From Pseudoalteromonas ulvae UL12 (GTDB lineage Bacteria; Pseudomonadota; Gammaproteobacteria; Enterobacterales; Alteromonadaceae): DNA of 64,000 nucleotides. The translations under genes were made by a program, and so were the position numbers. How positions within the stretch are numbered: the stretch's first letter is position 1; each line of letters opens with the position of its first letter. Of this stretch, positions 45,991 through 54,904 are shown piece by piece. Below the pieces are notes generated by a model. That model saw only the letters and a program-made list of their open reading frames with translations. It searched no databases and had not been told where the DNA came from. Location of the stretch: contig NZ_AQHJ01000028.1 in assembly GCF_014925405.1 (NCBI RefSeq), positions 1 through 64,000 of the forward strand, given 5' to 3'.

Positions 45991-46461
45991 CTAAAGAGCT
46001 AAAATTTCATTTTTGTTGCTCTCAGACCAGACTTTATCTGCGGCGGCGTGTTGTGGCAGCCAGATATAATCAGTGTGCTCAGAGGGATCGAGGATAATTG
46101 CTACCTCATCAGGCACACATATAGTAAAGACATGTTCAGTATTGATGAGCGCATTGTCGTGATAACGATGGCGCCAACAATCTCGGATTTGATACTGATT
46201 TGTTTTGTGCTTATCAATAATTGTTAAACCCAAAGCATGCGCATCGATGCCCGTTTCTTCTTTTAGCTCCCGATAAGCCGTTTCAAGAGGCGTTTCTGTA
46301 TGCTCGATCCCCCCTGTGACAGATTGCCAAAAATTTGGGTCGTCAGCACGTTGAATTAATAAGCATGATTTATTGACAGTATGGATAACGACTAACACTG
46401 ACAGAGGTTGGCGCAAGGAAATTGAATGTGGCACATGAGTACTCTGAAAATAATTATTCAT
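45991..46461 (-). CDS. nudB: NUDIX hydrolase, dihydroneopterin triphosphate diphosphatase (NudB-like)
   Basis: The 156-residue protein has a full Nudix box, GGIEHTETPLETAYRELKEETGI, seen as G-x5-E-x7-REUxEE. The NudB-type surroundings are present too: QPLSVLVVIHTVNKSCLLIQRADDPNFWQSVTGG and WRHRYHDNALINTEH. NudB removes pyrophosphate from dihydroneopterin triphosphate in folate synthesis. ATG 46461 is chosen by family length; a longer frame (to 46566) would overlap tusE. Transcribed in the same direction as tusE upstream. Confidence 0.85.
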   Translation of the reverse strand: MNNYFQSTHVPHSISLRQPLSVLVVIHTVNKSCLLIQRADDPNFWQSVTGGIEHTETPLETAYRELKEETGIDAHALGLTIIDKHKTNQYQIRDCWRHRYHDNALINTEHVFTICVPDEVAIILDPSEHTDYIWLPQHAAADKVWSESNKNEILAL

Positions 46462-46531
46462 TAATAGTAACGGGTTTAGAGACTGAACTCGAGTGATTCT
46501 AGCAAGTGTTGGTGCACTTGCTAGATTGGGC

Positions 46532-46861
46532 TTAAATGCATCGGGCAGGTTTAGGTAAGCCAGCAATTTTTGTTGCTTGTTTGGCTGGGCCTTTAGGAAA
46601 TAATTTATACAGATACATGCTGTTCCCTTTATCTTCGCCGAGTTTTTTTGCCATTGCTTTTACCAACATGCGAATAGCAGGGCTAGTGTTAAATTCAATA
46701 TAAAACTCTCTGACAAAATTGACCACTTCCCAGTGTGCTTCGGTTAGCGTGATTTGCTCAAGTTCTGCAATTTGTTCAGCTAAGTCTTGGCTCCAGTCAG
46801 TGCTATTGAGTAGATAGCCCTCTTTATCTGTTTCGATTTCAATGTGTTGATGAATAAGCAT
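46532..46861 (-). CDS. tusE: Sulfurtransferase TusE (DsrC family)
   Basis: The 109-residue protein has the TusE/DsrC pattern: [47 protein letters not shown], and the C-terminal tail [10 protein letters not shown] with the penultimate active Cys. TusE takes sulfur from TusBCD and passes it to MnmA for 2-thiouridine in tRNA. It follows tusB by two bases (46864). The second DsrC Cys is absent, as usual for TusE. Confidence 0.93.
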   Translation of the reverse strand: MLIHQHIEIETDKEGYLLNSTDWSQDLAEQIAELEQITLTEAHWEVVNFVREFYIEFNTSPAIRMLVKAMAKKLGEDKGNSMYLYKLFPKGPAKQATKIAGLPKPARCI

Positions 46862-46863
46862 AG

Positions 46864-47133
46864 TTACCACGAAATAATTTGTTGATGAGTCAGTGTTAGT
46901 TCTACCCATTGAGAATGTGTAATGGTGTTAAGCTGCGCTAGGTCATCTGTCGATAAACGCGCTGTGGCATCTGGTGCCAACAAAAATAAGTGTTGCCCAT
47001 TGATTTGTTGATAGCGAGCAAAATCATAGCAGGCATCAGCAATAAGTAGCACGGTATCGTCAGCTGAAACGAGCGACTTTAACCTGTATAAGGATACATG
47101 CTGAGATGTTTTTGAAATAATATGTAATGTCAT
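46864..47133 (-). CDS. tusB: Sulfur relay protein TusB (DsrH)
   Basis: The 89-residue protein matches TusB in length and in [35 protein letters not shown] and [16 protein letters not shown]. It forms the TusBCD hexamer that carries sulfur for tRNA thiolation. Its start overlaps the tusC stop by 4 bases. Confidence 0.88.
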   Translation of the reverse strand: MTLHIISKTSQHVSLYRLKSLVSADDTVLLIADACYDFARYQQINGQHLFLLAPDATARLSTDDLAQLNTITHSQWVELTLTHQQIISW

Positions 47134-47486
47134 AACGTGACGATATGCTCCTGCTGTTCAATCAGCGTCTTGATTTCAGATGCATTGAGTGGTGTAACGG
47201 CAAGGGACAGTGATTCAGTTTGGAGCTGGTAGTCATCCAGTGATTGTTGACAAACATAGAGATGTTCTACATCGTAGAGATCTAATGTTTTGAGCGTTTT
47301 GAAGTAATCTTTCAACTGCGCGGCTTGCGGTTGTTGGTCTGGTTTTAGGCACAGCACTGCATCGCCTTGAAATAATACAGAAACATGCTGATCGATGGCA
47401 GCAAAAATCAACGCCGTATCGAGTGCCTCTCTGCCGTTTTGATGTAAAAATGGACTGCTGTGATTAATCACTAAAATATGTTTCAT
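47130..47486 (-). CDS. tusC: Sulfur relay protein TusC (DsrF)
   Basis: The 118-residue protein has the DsrE/F-like fold pattern: ILVINHSSPFLHQNGREALDTALIFAA and DQHVSVLFQGDAVLCLKPDQQP. It is a subunit of TusBCD. Overlaps of 4 bases with tusD before it and tusB after it show translational coupling. Confidence 0.9.
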   Translation of the reverse strand: MKHILVINHSSPFLHQNGREALDTALIFAAIDQHVSVLFQGDAVLCLKPDQQPQAAQLKDYFKTLKTLDLYDVEHLYVCQQSLDDYQLQTESLSLAVTPLNASEIKTLIEQQEHIVTL

Positions 47487-47836
47487 TTAAACTGTATCCA
47501 CTTGTCAGTTTTGGCTGTAATCATTGCAAACTCGGCCAATCCTGCCACAGTAAACGGGGCGGTTGCTGTGAGGTTCACCCCGCGTTTTTCAGCGGCAGTC
47601 ACACATAATAAAAGTGGGATATCACGGCCTGCTAATCGTTGCCATTGCTGATTGAGTTGATATTCGTCAGTTGGAGTAACGATGTGTGGGCTTGCATGCC
47701 ACACTGCATCTTGATAAAGAAATATCGCTTTGATTGAATGATCTGCATCCAATGCCGCATCAGCAAACTGAATTAAGTTTTGCGCGCTTGTGTAGTCAGA
47801 TTGACTGGAGTGAAGAGAAAGAACAAAGCTAGCCAA
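47483..47836 (-). CDS. tusD: Sulfurtransferase TusD (DsrE)
   Basis: The 117-residue protein has the DsrE pattern: SFVLSLHSSQSDYTSAQNLIQFADAAL, HSIKAIFLYQDAVWHAS and LLLCVTAAEKRG, whose Cys is the sulfur acceptor. TusD takes persulfide sulfur from TusA and relays it to TusE. First gene of tusDCBE; just upstream lies a terminator for yccA, so the operon needs its own promoter or read-through. Confidence 0.92.
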   Translation of the reverse strand: MASFVLSLHSSQSDYTSAQNLIQFADAALDADHSIKAIFLYQDAVWHASPHIVTPTDEYQLNQQWQRLAGRDIPLLLCVTAAEKRGVNLTATAPFTVAGLAEFAMITAKTDKWIQFK

Positions 47837-47847
47837 AATTCACCTAT

Positions 47848-47872
47848 AAAAAAGCCCCGAAATAACGGGGCT
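47848..47872 (-). terminator. Terminator of yccA (minus strand)
   Basis: Read on the minus strand, AGCCCCG (47872-47866) pairs with CGGGGCT (47859-47853), followed by six T residues. It separates yccA from tusDCBE. Confidence 0.88.
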
Positions 47873-47892
47873 AGTTTAACAGGTTTCAAAAA

Positions 47893-48564
47893 TTAATCAT
47901 CTCCACCGAATGCACCAAGTAAGTGAAGCATTGAGGTGAATAAATTATAGACATTTAAGTAAAGAGACACTGTCGCACGAATGTAGTTTGTCTCACCACC
48001 ATTGATAATTCGACTTGTGTCAAACAAAATTAGCCCAGACATAATAAAGACGACAGCGGCATTAATCGCTAAAAAGGCAATACTACTGCCAATAAAGATG
48101 TTGACTAAACTTGCAACAATGACCACTAACAACCCTATCATTAGGAAGCCACCTAGATAAGAGAAGTCTTTTTTCGTTGTCATTGCATAGGCAGATAAAC
48201 CAAAAAATACCAGTGCTGTAGAGCCTAATGCCTGCATGATTAACATTGGGCCACTTGGCATCGCTGCATAATGGTTGAGTAATGGACCCAATGAAGCTCC
48301 CATTAAACCAGTAAAAGCGAAAATCCAAAAAATACCTGATGCACTGTCAGCTTTTTTATTAACAACAAACAGCAAACCAAACGAAATCAAACTAAACACG
48401 ATACCCATGAAATAAGGTAGGTTTAGTGTCATCGATACACCGGCGGTCACTGCACTGAAGGCGAGTGTCATACCCAGAAGCATATACGTATTACGTAATA
48501 CTTTATTGGTATCGAGGATTGAGCTAGCCGATTTCTCGGATGTATAAGCGTGATTAAACCCCAT
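47893..48564 (-). CDS. yccA: Bax inhibitor-1 family membrane protein YccA
   Basis: The 223-residue protein has seven hydrophobic segments and the BI-1/YccA pattern: NKVLRNTYMLLGMTLAFSAVTAG near the start, GLMGASLGPLL in the middle, and LFDTSRIINGGETNYIRATVSLYLNVYNLFTSML at the end with the conserved Asp. YccA interacts with and modulates the FtsH membrane protease in E. coli. Neighbourhood with the tus genes is as in enterics. Confidence 0.93.
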   Translation of the reverse strand: MGFNHAYTSEKSASSILDTNKVLRNTYMLLGMTLAFSAVTAGVSMTLNLPYFMGIVFSLISFGLLFVVNKKADSASGIFWIFAFTGLMGASLGPLLNHYAAMPSGPMLIMQALGSTALVFFGLSAYAMTTKKDFSYLGGFLMIGLLVVIVASLVNIFIGSSIAFLAINAAVVFIMSGLILFDTSRIINGGETNYIRATVSLYLNVYNLFTSMLHLLGAFGGDD

Positions 48565-48810
48565 AATAGGACTCCTTGTGTGAAACTCGTTCCTGTGTCA
48601 GTTTCAAAGTTATAAAAATCAGGTAAAGATTAACAAGTCTTGTTGCCCAGAGCAATCAACCGACTGAAATACCATCTAGTTAGTTCGCTGATTATCGACA
48701 AAGTTCAATATGATATGTGGGGGAGGGCATGAATTTTTTCAATATATTGCATGGGAATTAAACAAACAAGCCGATTTTTGAGCACTTAACACTAAAATGA
48801 AAAAAAACAC

Positions 48811-48839
48811 TTCACAAATAGCGGGCACTTAACTAATAT
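48811..48839 (+). promoter_or_regulatory. Promoter of the tRNA-Ser pair
   Basis: TTCACA (48811-48816) and TAATAT (48834-48839) are 17 bases apart. A C-rich discriminator (GCACCCCGC) follows, typical of growth-rate-controlled stable RNA promoters. The tRNA begins 12 bases after the -10. Confidence 0.7.
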
Positions 48840-48851
48840 GCACCCCGCAGC

Positions 48852-48942
48852 GGAGAGATGGCAGAGTGGTCGAATGCACCGGTCTTGAAAACCGGCATAG
48901 GTTTGTAGCCTATCTAGGGTTCAAATCCCTATCTCTCCGCCA
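48852..48942 (+). tRNA. tRNA-Ser (UGA), copy 1
   Basis: The 91-nt sequence includes encoded CCA. Acceptor GGAGAGA pairs with TCTCTCC. The anticodon loop CTTGAAA carries TGA at the centre, between ACCGGT and ACCGGC arms. A long variable arm (TAGGTTTGTAGCCTA region) is typical of serine tRNAs, and the T loop is GGTTCAAATCC. Confidence 0.97.
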
Positions 48943-49006
48943 CTAAATTTGTATTGTAGTGCCAAGGCGTTACAACCGACCAGTTATATACAACACGTAT
49001 TATGAC

Positions 49007-49097
49007 GGAGAGATGGCAGAGTGGTCGAATGCACCGGTCTTGAAAACCGGCATAGGTTTGTAGCCTATCTAGGGTTCAAATCCCTATCTCTCCGCCA
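49007..49097 (+). tRNA. tRNA-Ser (UGA), copy 2
   Basis: It is identical to copy 1 over all 91 nt, including CCA and the TGA anticodon, and lies 64 bases after it. No separate promoter is obvious, so the two are probably cotranscribed. A strong terminator follows. Confidence 0.97.
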
Positions 49098-49108
49098 CTT
49101 CCTTCCCC

Positions 49109-49134
49109 AGCCACTCATTGAGTGGCTTTTTTTT
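49109..49134 (+). terminator. Rho-independent terminator of the tRNA pair
   Basis: AGCCACT (49109-49115) pairs with AGTGGCT (49121-49127), followed by eight T residues. Confidence 0.9.
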
Positions 49135-49223
49135 GTTTCAAATTCAGTATTAGACTTTTGTCTGCTAGGCAAGTCATAACTGATAAGCGATGCTAACTTT
49201 AATTTAAGTAAAGAGTGTTGTTT

Positions 49224-49604
49224 ATGAAGTCGTCCATTTTAAAAAGTATTCTTTATTCATTGTTGTCGCCAATTTTGGTGGGATCAATGATTGGTGTGTA
49301 TTACTGTTTAAGTATTGAACAAGCTGATTCTCAGCTGTTTTTTTCAATTTTAATGACTGCATTGTCTAATGCTCATATTGTTGGCTTAACCATGGCTGCG
49401 TGTGTGGTGCCTGCATATTTGTTTTTAATAAAGCGTGATAAAGTGTCTTATTCAAGTATTTTAACTGTGGCTATGTTAGGTGGTGCGGTGTTTTCGTATG
49501 TTTTTAGTGCTTCAGGTGGGGCGATATTTTTAGTCAACACTGTTATGTCACTCCTTGCTGGCGGTTTATTTTTGTTTACGCTTAGAAAAAACATTCAAGT
49601 CTAA
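49224..49604 (+). CDS. Small membrane protein, unknown
   Basis: The 126-residue protein has four membrane helices: ILYSLLSPILVGSMIGVYYC, ALSNAHIVGLTMAACVVPAYLFL, SSILTVAMLGGAVFSYVFS and AIFLVNTVMSLLAGGLFLF. No family is recognised. ATG 49224 is chosen over an upstream TTG (49215). It is a monocistronic unit between the tRNA genes and msrC. Confidence 0.65.
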   Translation: MKSSILKSILYSLLSPILVGSMIGVYYCLSIEQADSQLFFSILMTALSNAHIVGLTMAACVVPAYLFLIKRDKVSYSSILTVAMLGGAVFSYVFSASGGAIFLVNTVMSLLAGGLFLFTLRKNIQV

Positions 49605-49773
49605 GATGCATAAAAGTGTCTGGCCGATGAGTGAATCAAAACGCTTGATTAGTAAATAGACAAAGTAACCTTTTTAGCCTGATTTTAACGTTTTTTTGTT
49701 CGCTAGAGGTTTCATTTCCTTCCTTGAAAGAGTACCTTAAGCAGCTGTATTATTTTTTTAATAGTTGTACCGT

Positions 49774-50232
49774 ATGGAAAAAAATGCATTTTATCAGTCT
49801 CTCGTACAGCAAGCTGAGGGATTAATTGCTGGTGAACGTAATGTGGTCGCGAATATGGCTAACATTAGTGCATTATTATTCATGAGCTTAGAAGATATTA
49901 ATTGGGCTGGCTTTTACCTAGTGGATAATGACGATGAGTTGGTGTTAGGTCCTTTTCAAGGAAATCCAGCTTGTATTCGTATTCCTATTGGTAAAGGCGT
50001 GTGTGGTACTGCTGCACAACTAAATGAAACGCAACGAATTGATGATGTTCATCAATTTGCGGGTCATATCGCCTGTGATGCTGCTTCAAACTCTGAAATT
50101 GTGATTCCTATTATTAAGGATAACAAAGTAATAGCGGTTCTCGATATTGATAGCCCAATTTACAATCGTTTTGATGCTGAGGACCAAGCGGGACTCGAGC
50201 AATTAATTCGTACTTTTGAGCAACAGCTTTAA
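49774..50232 (+). CDS. msrC: Free methionine-(R)-sulfoxide reductase MsrC
   Basis: The 152-residue protein has a single GAF domain with the fRMsr cysteines: PACIRIPIGKGVCGTAAQL and HIACDAASNSEIVIPI. MsrC reduces free methionine-R-sulfoxide. ATG 49774 fits family length (MEKNAFYQSLVQQAEGLIAGE). The stop overlaps the next start (TAATG), so it is coupled to the 92-residue gene and then proQ. Confidence 0.93.
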   Translation: MEKNAFYQSLVQQAEGLIAGERNVVANMANISALLFMSLEDINWAGFYLVDNDDELVLGPFQGNPACIRIPIGKGVCGTAAQLNETQRIDDVHQFAGHIACDAASNSEIVIPIIKDNKVIAVLDIDSPIYNRFDAEDQAGLEQLIRTFEQQL

Positions 50233-50510
50233 TGAAAGACTTATTAAACGTTCAAGATTTTCTTTATTCTGATCAAGATGTTGGTGATTGGGAAGGTGAT
50301 GAAGAACAGGTAGCTGAAAATCTGAATGAGTTAATTCATGCAGCGTGGCAGCAAATTCCTGAAGACACATCATGCGAATTGATTGAAGAAATTATTACTG
50401 GCATTTGGGATGTTCTTCGAGGAGATACTGCTATCTTAGAGGCAGACTTTGAAGAACTGATCGACTGGGTTAATCAATATGTCCTTTCGTCACTTGATGA
50501 AAAGATGTAA
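50232..50510 (+). CDS. Conserved small acidic protein between msrC and proQ
   Basis: The 92-residue protein is very acidic (DQDVGDWEGDEEQVAENL, CELIEEIITGIWDVLRGDTAILEADFEELIDW) and predicted helical, with no signal or membrane part. I do not know a function. It overlaps msrC by one base and ends 15 bases before proQ, so it belongs to the same transcript. High acidity next to the basic RNA-binding ProQ could hint at a partner role, but this is speculation. Confidence 0.72.
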   Translation: MKDLLNVQDFLYSDQDVGDWEGDEEQVAENLNELIHAAWQQIPEDTSCELIEEIITGIWDVLRGDTAILEADFEELIDWVNQYVLSSLDEKM

Positions 50511-50525
50511 ACAAAGGTTTTAAAC

Positions 50526-51179
50526 ATGGACACCACTAACAAGCTAAAAGATGTTACTGAGGTATTAGGTTACCTATATAAGCAGTTTCCAAACTGTTTT
50601 TCTGAAAAAGACGGCATAAAGCCGCTTAAAGTAGGAATTTTTAAAGATGTCGCCGCGCGTATTGAAGGCGATGAAACTGTGAGTAAAACACAAGTTCGTC
50701 AAGCTCTTCGTAAATACACGTCAAATTGGCGTTACCTTGAAGCTGTAACAAAACACGAATTCCGCATTGATCTTGACGGCAACGACTGTGAAAAAGTTGA
50801 GCAAGAGCATATTGATCATGCAGTTAAAGCACTTGAAGAAAGCCGTGCGAAGTTTGCACAGCGCAAAAAGCAACAGCGTCCAAAACAAGATGCAGACAAA
50901 AAATCTTACAAAAAGAAACCTCATTCTTCAGATACTTCTGCAAGTAAAGGAACTAAAGTAGGTTCTAGTAAGACTAAACAAGAAAAAGCGCCTCGCCGTA
51001 CTGGAAAGATGGAAGCCTTACCTGCTGATAAAATTAAAGTGAATGAACTAGTTAAAGTTAAACTAGGCCAAGCGCTGATTAACGGCACGATTACAGAAAT
51101 CAATAAGGAAGAAATCCACGTCATTCTAGCAACCGGTATGCAGGTGAAAATTAAGGCTGATAGTCTGTATTCAATCTAA
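50526..51179 (+). CDS. proQ: RNA chaperone ProQ
   Basis: The 217-residue protein has the N-terminal ProQ/FinO RNA-binding domain (residues about 5-115): VTEVLGYLYKQFPNCFSEKDGIKPLKVGIFKDV and SKTQVRQALRKYTSNWRYLEAV. A Lys/Ser-rich linker (about 120-165) and a C-terminal Tudor-like domain (KVNELVKVKLGQALINGTITEI) follow. It binds structured RNAs and the 3' ends of mRNAs. Order proQ then prc, 11 bases apart, is as in enterics. Confidence 0.95.
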   Translation: MDTTNKLKDVTEVLGYLYKQFPNCFSEKDGIKPLKVGIFKDVAARIEGDETVSKTQVRQALRKYTSNWRYLEAVTKHEFRIDLDGNDCEKVEQEHIDHAVKALEESRAKFAQRKKQQRPKQDADKKSYKKKPHSSDTSASKGTKVGSSKTKQEKAPRRTGKMEALPADKIKVNELVKVKLGQALINGTITEINKEEIHVILATGMQVKIKADSLYSI

Positions 51180-51190
51180 GGAGACGATGT

Positions 51191-53215
51191 ATGAGTAAAA
51201 AGTTCAAACTCATTCCTATTGCAGCAGCATTTTTAGCATTCAATACCTTTGCTAAAGTAGACAATATAACACTCGCTGATTTACCTGTTTTAAAACAAGA
51301 AAGTCAACATAGTACCGCTAGCAAAAGAGTGACAAACTTTTTTACTCGTGCTCATTATAAGCTTATTCAATTGAACGATGAGCTTTCGTCAGAAATATTC
51401 GACCGTTATATCGAGTCCCTCGATTATAACCGTCGGATATTTTTACAGTCTGATGTCGATAGCTTTGAAAAATACCGCAACCTAGTTGATAACTCGCTCA
51501 GTACGGGCAAGTTAGATTTTGCATTTGATGTGTTTAATGTCAGTTTAAAACGACGTTTTGAGCGTTACCAGTATTCAATTGCATTACTTAATACGGAAAT
51601 GACGTTCGACGCAGATGATTTGTATTACTTTGATCGTGAAGATTCGCCATGGCCAAAAACAACTGAAGAGTTGAACGAAATTTGGCGTCAAAAGGTTAAA
51701 TATGATGCACTTAGGCTCAAGTTAACCGGAAAAAATTGGGACGAAATTAAAGACGTTCTTGAAAAACGTTATAGCTATACACTTAAACGTTTAGTTCAAA
51801 CTAATAGCGAAGATGCATTCCAAATTGCAATGAATTCTTTTGCACGTAGCATTGAAGCGCATACCTCATACTTATCTCCACGTCGTGCAGAGCAATTTAA
51901 AATGGACATGGATCTTGAACTTGAAGGGATCGGTGCTGTACTTGGGTATGATGAAGATTATACGGTTATCCGCAGTTTAGTGCCGGGTGGCCCAGCAGAT
52001 AAATCTGAAAAAATTAAAGCGAACGATCGCATTATCGGTGTCGCACAAGGCTCTGAAAAATATGTTGATGTGATAGGTTGGCGTTTAGATGATGTCGTTG
52101 AATTAATTAAAGGCCCGAAGGGGACTAAAGTTCGTCTGCAGTATTTAAAAGGCGTTGATGCCCATGGAACGCCTTCTGAAGTCGAAATTACCCGTGATAA
52201 AATTAGATTAGAAGATAAGGCCGTTAAATCATCTGTATTTGAACCTAAATACACTGAACTAGATACGAAAATCGGTGTGATTGATATCCCTGGTTTTTAC
52301 AATAACTTGTCTAAAGATGTCAAAAAAGAACTGACCAAACTTAAAGAAGAGCAAGTCGATGGCATTATTATTGATTTGCGTCAAAATGGCGGTGGTTCGT
52401 TATATGAAGCGACTCAACTAACAGGTTTATTTATTGACCAAGGTCCTGTTGTCCAAATCCATACATTAAATGGACGTGTTGAGCAGCAAAAAGATACAGA
52501 TGGCGTCACTTTTTATGATGGCCCATTAACAGTATTAGTTGACCGTTATTCAGCATCAGCCTCTGAAATTTTTGCAGCAGCAATGCAGGATTATGGCCGT
52601 GCTGTGATTGTTGGTGAACAAACATTTGGTAAAGGTACAGTGCAACAGCACCGTGGCCTTGGACGCAATTACGATTTATACGACAAAGAGCTTGGCAGCG
52701 TGCAATACACGATCGCTAAGTTTTATCGAATAAATGGTGGCAGTACGCAGCATAAAGGGGTGATCCCAGATATTTCACTGCCATCGCCAATCGATCCTGC
52801 GGACTGGGGTGAAAGCCAAGAAGATAATGCGCTTCCTTGGGATCAAATTGCCAACGCGAAATATAACTCATTGGCTAATTTGAACTCGGCTATTACGTTT
52901 TTACAGCAAAAGCATGATGAGCGAATTAAAGCTGAGCCGGAGTTTGATTATGTCTTTGACGATATATCACGTTATAAAGAAGAAAAAGATCGTAAAACGA
53001 TTTCTTTATTAGAGAAGCAACGCGTCTCTGAACGTGATGATAATGATAAACTCGCGCTTAAACGTACCAATGAGCGATTAAAACGCTTAGGTCAACCGCA
53101 GATAGAAAAACTAGACGATGTCCCAGACATTATTTCTGAATTAGATCCGTTTTTAGAGGAAACGGCTCAAATCACGTCTGACTTTATAAAATACGGGCGA
53201 TACGCCAAAAAGTAA
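51191..53215 (+). CDS. prc: Tail-specific periplasmic protease Prc (Tsp)
   Basis: The 674-residue protein has a signal peptide (KLIPIAAAFLAFNTFA), an N-terminal helical domain, and a PDZ domain near residues 235-330 (LELEGIGAVLGYDEDYTVIRSLVPGGPADKS). The S41 core has the nucleophilic serine in the SASASE motif and the lysine in TFGKGTVQQH. A C-terminal DUF3340-type helical region follows. It degrades proteins with exposed C-terminal tails and processes FtsI in E. coli. Close spacing to proQ and a strong terminator after it make it the last gene of the msrC-proQ-prc unit. Confidence 0.96.
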   Translation: MSKKFKLIPIAAAFLAFNTFAKVDNITLADLPVLKQESQHSTASKRVTNFFTRAHYKLIQLNDELSSEIFDRYIESLDYNRRIFLQSDVDSFEKYRNLVDNSLSTGKLDFAFDVFNVSLKRRFERYQYSIALLNTEMTFDADDLYYFDREDSPWPKTTEELNEIWRQKVKYDALRLKLTGKNWDEIKDVLEKRYSYTLKRLVQTNSEDAFQIAMNSFARSIEAHTSYLSPRRAEQFKMDMDLELEGIGAVLGYDEDYTVIRSLVPGGPADKSEKIKANDRIIGVAQGSEKYVDVIGWRLDDVVELIKGPKGTKVRLQYLKGVDAHGTPSEVEITRDKIRLEDKAVKSSVFEPKYTELDTKIGVIDIPGFYNNLSKDVKKELTKLKEEQVDGIIIDLRQNGGGSLYEATQLTGLFIDQGPVVQIHTLNGRVEQQKDTDGVTFYDGPLTVLVDRYSASASEIFAAAMQDYGRAVIVGEQTFGKGTVQQHRGLGRNYDLYDKELGSVQYTIAKFYRINGGSTQHKGVIPDISLPSPIDPADWGESQEDNALPWDQIANAKYNSLANLNSAITFLQQKHDERIKAEPEFDYVFDDISRYKEEKDRKTISLLEKQRVSERDDNDKLALKRTNERLKRLGQPQIEKLDDVPDIISELDPFLEETAQITSDFIKYGRYAKK

Positions 53216-53239
53216 AAAAAGCGCTTCGGCGCTTTTTTT
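53214..53239 (+). terminator. Rho-independent terminator after prc
   Basis: AAAGCGC, a TTCG tetraloop and GCGCTTT, followed by a T run, directly overlap the end of prc. Confidence 0.92.
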
Positions 53240-53405
53240 ATGCCTCTTTATTCTTTAAATGCCGAAGTTCTAAGCAGTTATCCATTTTATACTTTGATAT
53301 ACTGTGCCGATAAATTATTAAAATCTACACGCAATCACGCTCGACAATGATCGATATAAATAACAATAAATCAGATCTACAGAGTGTTTTAACAGAGGTT
53401 ACCCA

Positions 53406-54863
53406 GTGCAAGCAATCAAACAAGCAACCCTGACGGATGCCATCATTCCCGTCTTATTTCTAATTATCTCTCTTGGCGGCTCCGTCTATCTATTTGGCGA
53501 TAGTTCATCGAGTGGACCCAATCAAATCGCGCTCTTATTTTCGACAGCCATTGCTTTATTGATAGGGCTAAAAAATGGCTTTAGTTGGGATGTACTCGAG
53601 GATGCGATGATCAAAGGGATCACATTATCTCTCGGTGCAATTTTAATCTTATTTATGGTTGGTTCACTCATCGGAACTTGGTTACTTTCGGGAACAGTTC
53701 CAACCTTGATTTATTATGGTTTACAAGTGATTAATCCGAGTTGGTTCTATGCTGCCAGTTGTATCTTATGTGCAATCGTCGCGATGAGTATTGGTAGTTC
53801 TTGGACAACAGCGGCAACAATAGGGGTTGCATTATTAGGCGTTGCAACTGGATTAGGGCTTGATCAGGTGGTCACCGCAGGTGCCGTGATATCAGGTGCA
53901 TATTTTGGTGACAAATTAAGCCCATTATCAGAAACAACAAATTTAGCCCCGGCTGTAGCGGGCTCCAATTTATTTGATCATATCCATCATATGTTATGGA
54001 CCACTGTACCAAGTTTTGTCATTGCAGTGATTATATTTGTCTTTATGGGATTTAATGCAGCGGATGTGGCTGAAGCATCGCGTATTGATGAAATAAACCA
54101 AATTTTACAAGGTAATTTTAATATTGGTTTAATCATGTTAGTTCCGCTTGCTGTTTTACTCTTTTTAGCATTAAAAAAGATGCCAGCATTTCCTGCGGTA
54201 GCGATTGGTGCGACTTTAGGCGCTGCATGGGCGTTGATTTTTCAACAAGATTTAATCAACGCACAGATTAGTGCCACTGACTCATATTTAGTAGGCAGTA
54301 TCAAGCTAGTTTGGACTGCGTTTTTTGATGGTTTTAGTATTGTCACAGGTGATGCCAGTATGGATAGCTTGTTAAGTGGCGGTGGTATGGCAGGCATGCT
54401 TAATACGACCTGGTTGATTATGATTGCGTTGCTGTTTGGCTCAGTGATGGAGAAAGTCGGCCTTTTAGAAGTGTTTGTACAAAGCATCTTAAAAGTAGCA
54501 AAAAGTACCGGCTCGTTGATTACTGCAACCATTGCCACGTGTATTGGCACTAATATGATTGCTGCAGATCAGTATATGGCGATAGTAATGCCTGGCAGAA
54601 TGTTCAAAAAAGAATATGAAAAGCGAGGCTTATCTACGGTTAATTTATCGCGGACACTAGAAGATGGTGGCACTATTACGAGCCCGCTTATTCCTTGGAA
54701 TACTTGTGGTGCATACATGCAAGGCGTCTTGGCGATCAATCCTCTTGACTATGCGGTCTATGCCTTCTTTAATTTAATAAATCCAGTTTTAGCAGTAATT
54801 TACGCATATTTAGGGATTAAAATTCTTAAGATTACTCCTAAACACTTAGTCGAAGACAAATAA
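53406..54863 (+). CDS. nhaC: Na+/H+ antiporter NhaC family
   Basis: The 485-residue membrane protein has about eleven helices and the NhaC pattern: IGSSWTTAATIGVALLG, GAVISGAYFGDKLSPLSETTNLAPAVAG and a C-terminal TCIGTNMIAADQYMAIVMPG with LEDGGTITSPLIPWNTCGAYM. It exchanges Na+ for H+, fitting a marine cell. The start is GTG 53406 with GAGG about 9 bases upstream. Monocistronic between two terminators. Confidence 0.92.
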   Translation: MQAIKQATLTDAIIPVLFLIISLGGSVYLFGDSSSSGPNQIALLFSTAIALLIGLKNGFSWDVLEDAMIKGITLSLGAILILFMVGSLIGTWLLSGTVPTLIYYGLQVINPSWFYAASCILCAIVAMSIGSSWTTAATIGVALLGVATGLGLDQVVTAGAVISGAYFGDKLSPLSETTNLAPAVAGSNLFDHIHHMLWTTVPSFVIAVIIFVFMGFNAADVAEASRIDEINQILQGNFNIGLIMLVPLAVLLFLALKKMPAFPAVAIGATLGAAWALIFQQDLINAQISATDSYLVGSIKLVWTAFFDGFSIVTGDASMDSLLSGGGMAGMLNTTWLIMIALLFGSVMEKVGLLEVFVQSILKVAKSTGSLITATIATCIGTNMIAADQYMAIVMPGRMFKKEYEKRGLSTVNLSRTLEDGGTITSPLIPWNTCGAYMQGVLAINPLDYAVYAFFNLINPVLAVIYAYLGIKILKITPKHLVEDK

Positions 54864-54870
54864 TCAAATC

Positions 54871-54890
54871 GCGCCTTTGGGCGCCTTTTT
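54871..54890 (+). terminator. Rho-independent terminator after nhaC
   Basis: GCGCC (54871-54875), loop TTTG, GGCGC (54880-54884), then T5. It sits in the 41-bp gap before pepN, so pepN would need read-through or a promoter inside nhaC. Confidence 0.75.
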
Positions 54891-54904
54891 AATGGCGATT
54901 TTTT

